Assembly: GCA_021777365.1 (NCBI GenBank)
Contig: JAJYDP010000050.1
Span: 1 to 14,045 of the forward strand
From: Chloroflexota bacterium
Lineage (GTDB): Bacteria > Chloroflexota > Limnocylindria > Limnocylindrales > CSP1-4
Direction of reading: 5' to 3'
DNA: 14,045 nucleotides
Each line of letters opens with the position of its first letter. The first letter of the stretch is position 1. Positions 13,618 through 14,045 of this stretch are shown one piece after another. Below the pieces are notes generated by a model, which saw nothing but the letters and a program-made list of their open reading frames with translations, ran no database searches and was not told the DNA's origin. Made by a program: the position numbers and the translations under genes.

Positions 13618-14045
13618 GCGCGCAGGCGGTCACGGGAGCGGCCAGCACGGCGGTGGACGAGGTGCCCCAGCCCACGGGCGAGGGGGCGCCGCTCCTCACC
13701 GTCGAGAACCTGGTGAAGTACTTCCCGGTCCTGGGCGGCGTGCTGCGCCGAAAGGTCGCGGACGTCAAGGCCGTGGACGGCGTCAGCTTCACGGTGCGGC
13801 GGGGCGAGGTGTTCGGCCTGGTGGGGGAGTCGGGCTGCGGCAAGACCACCCTCGGGCGGAGCCTGCTCTATCTGCAGCGACCGACCGGCGGGCGCGTCGT
13901 CCTCGAGGGCGACGACCTGAGCACGCTCAAGCCGGAGCAGCTGCGCCGTATGCGCGGCCGCATGCAGCTGATCTTCCAGGACCCCTATGGCTCGCTCAAC
14001 CCCCGCATGCCGGTGCTCGACATCATCGGCGAGGGGCTGCTGGCC
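13614..14045 (+). CDS. ABC transporter ATP-binding protein, DppF/OppF type (3' truncated by window)
   Basis: The gene starts at a GTG overlapping the previous stop (GTGA) and stays open for 144 codons to the window edge. After about 25 variable residues comes [20 protein letters not shown], typical of the F-type ATPases. Walker A is GESGCGKT (71-78), and the Q-loop region is [14 protein letters not shown] (119-132). The signature, Walker B and C-terminal domain are beyond the window. It is the partner of the preceding ATPase, completing the binding protein, two permeases and two ATPases of a peptide/nickel-type importer. Confidence 0.93.
   Translation, partial: MSAQAVTGAASTAVDEVPQPTGEGAPLLTVENLVKYFPVLGGVLRRKVADVKAVDGVSFTVRRGEVFGLVGESGCGKTTLGRSLLYLQRPTGGRVVLEGDDLSTLKPEQLRRMRGRMQLIFQDPYGSLNPRMPVLDIIGEGLLA

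Overview
This is a gene-dense, very GC-rich bacterial window (roughly 70% G+C by eye). All full genes run on the + strand; there is only a hint of a divergent gene at the left edge. The combination of extreme GC, GTG starts, few AT-rich promoters, a split glycine decarboxylase (gcvPA/gcvPB) and a lipoprotein with a long Ala/Pro/Thr tether would suit a high-GC Chloroflexota lineage (for example Limnocylindria-like uncultured bacteria). An actinobacterium-like or other high-GC phylum cannot be excluded. No rRNA, tRNA, insertion sequence, phage gene or CRISPR array was seen. The placement is inference from style, not from a marker gene.

Layout. (1) Positions 1-268: a non-coding or divergent-promoter region. 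It has a good minus-strand -10 box and Shine-Dalgarno pointing off the left end. (2) 269-2166: a Rossmann/DUF2520 dehydrogenase-like protein with an unusual 8-residue Pro-rich repeat in its N-terminal extension, a small Arg-rich ORF that looks leaderless, and a Nudix hydrolase. (3) 2195-6625: a compact glycine-cleavage operon gcvT-gcvH-gcvPA-gcvPB. It encodes the T, H and two-subunit P proteins; the L protein (lpd) is not here. (4) 6626-6975: a 350-bp intergenic region with a perfect 22-bp palindrome, a nested hairpin, a 14-bp tandem repeat, a second inverted repeat and a possible ECF-type promoter. (5) 6976-8249: an ECF sigma factor and a membrane zinc-finger anti-sigma factor, translationally coupled. 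(6) 8394-14045: a peptide-type ABC importer, binding lipoprotein - permease - permease - ATPase - ATPase, the last gene cut by the window end. A strong GC hairpin separates the binding-protein gene from the permeases.

How the genes work together. GcvP (A+B) decarboxylates glycine onto the lipoyl arm of GcvH. GcvT then releases ammonia and passes the one-carbon unit to tetrahydrofolate. The lipoprotein captures a peptide or similar solute outside the membrane and hands it to the two permeases, driven by the two ATPases. The sigma/anti-sigma pair lies directly upstream of the transporter and could control it, but the sequence shows only adjacency.

Overall the window is mostly recognisable housekeeping and transport genes. 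I did not find a convincing undescribed system. The points most worth a second look are the palindrome-rich 350-bp region, the hairpin between the binding protein and the permeases, the small leaderless ORF, and the repeat-bearing DUF2520 protein.
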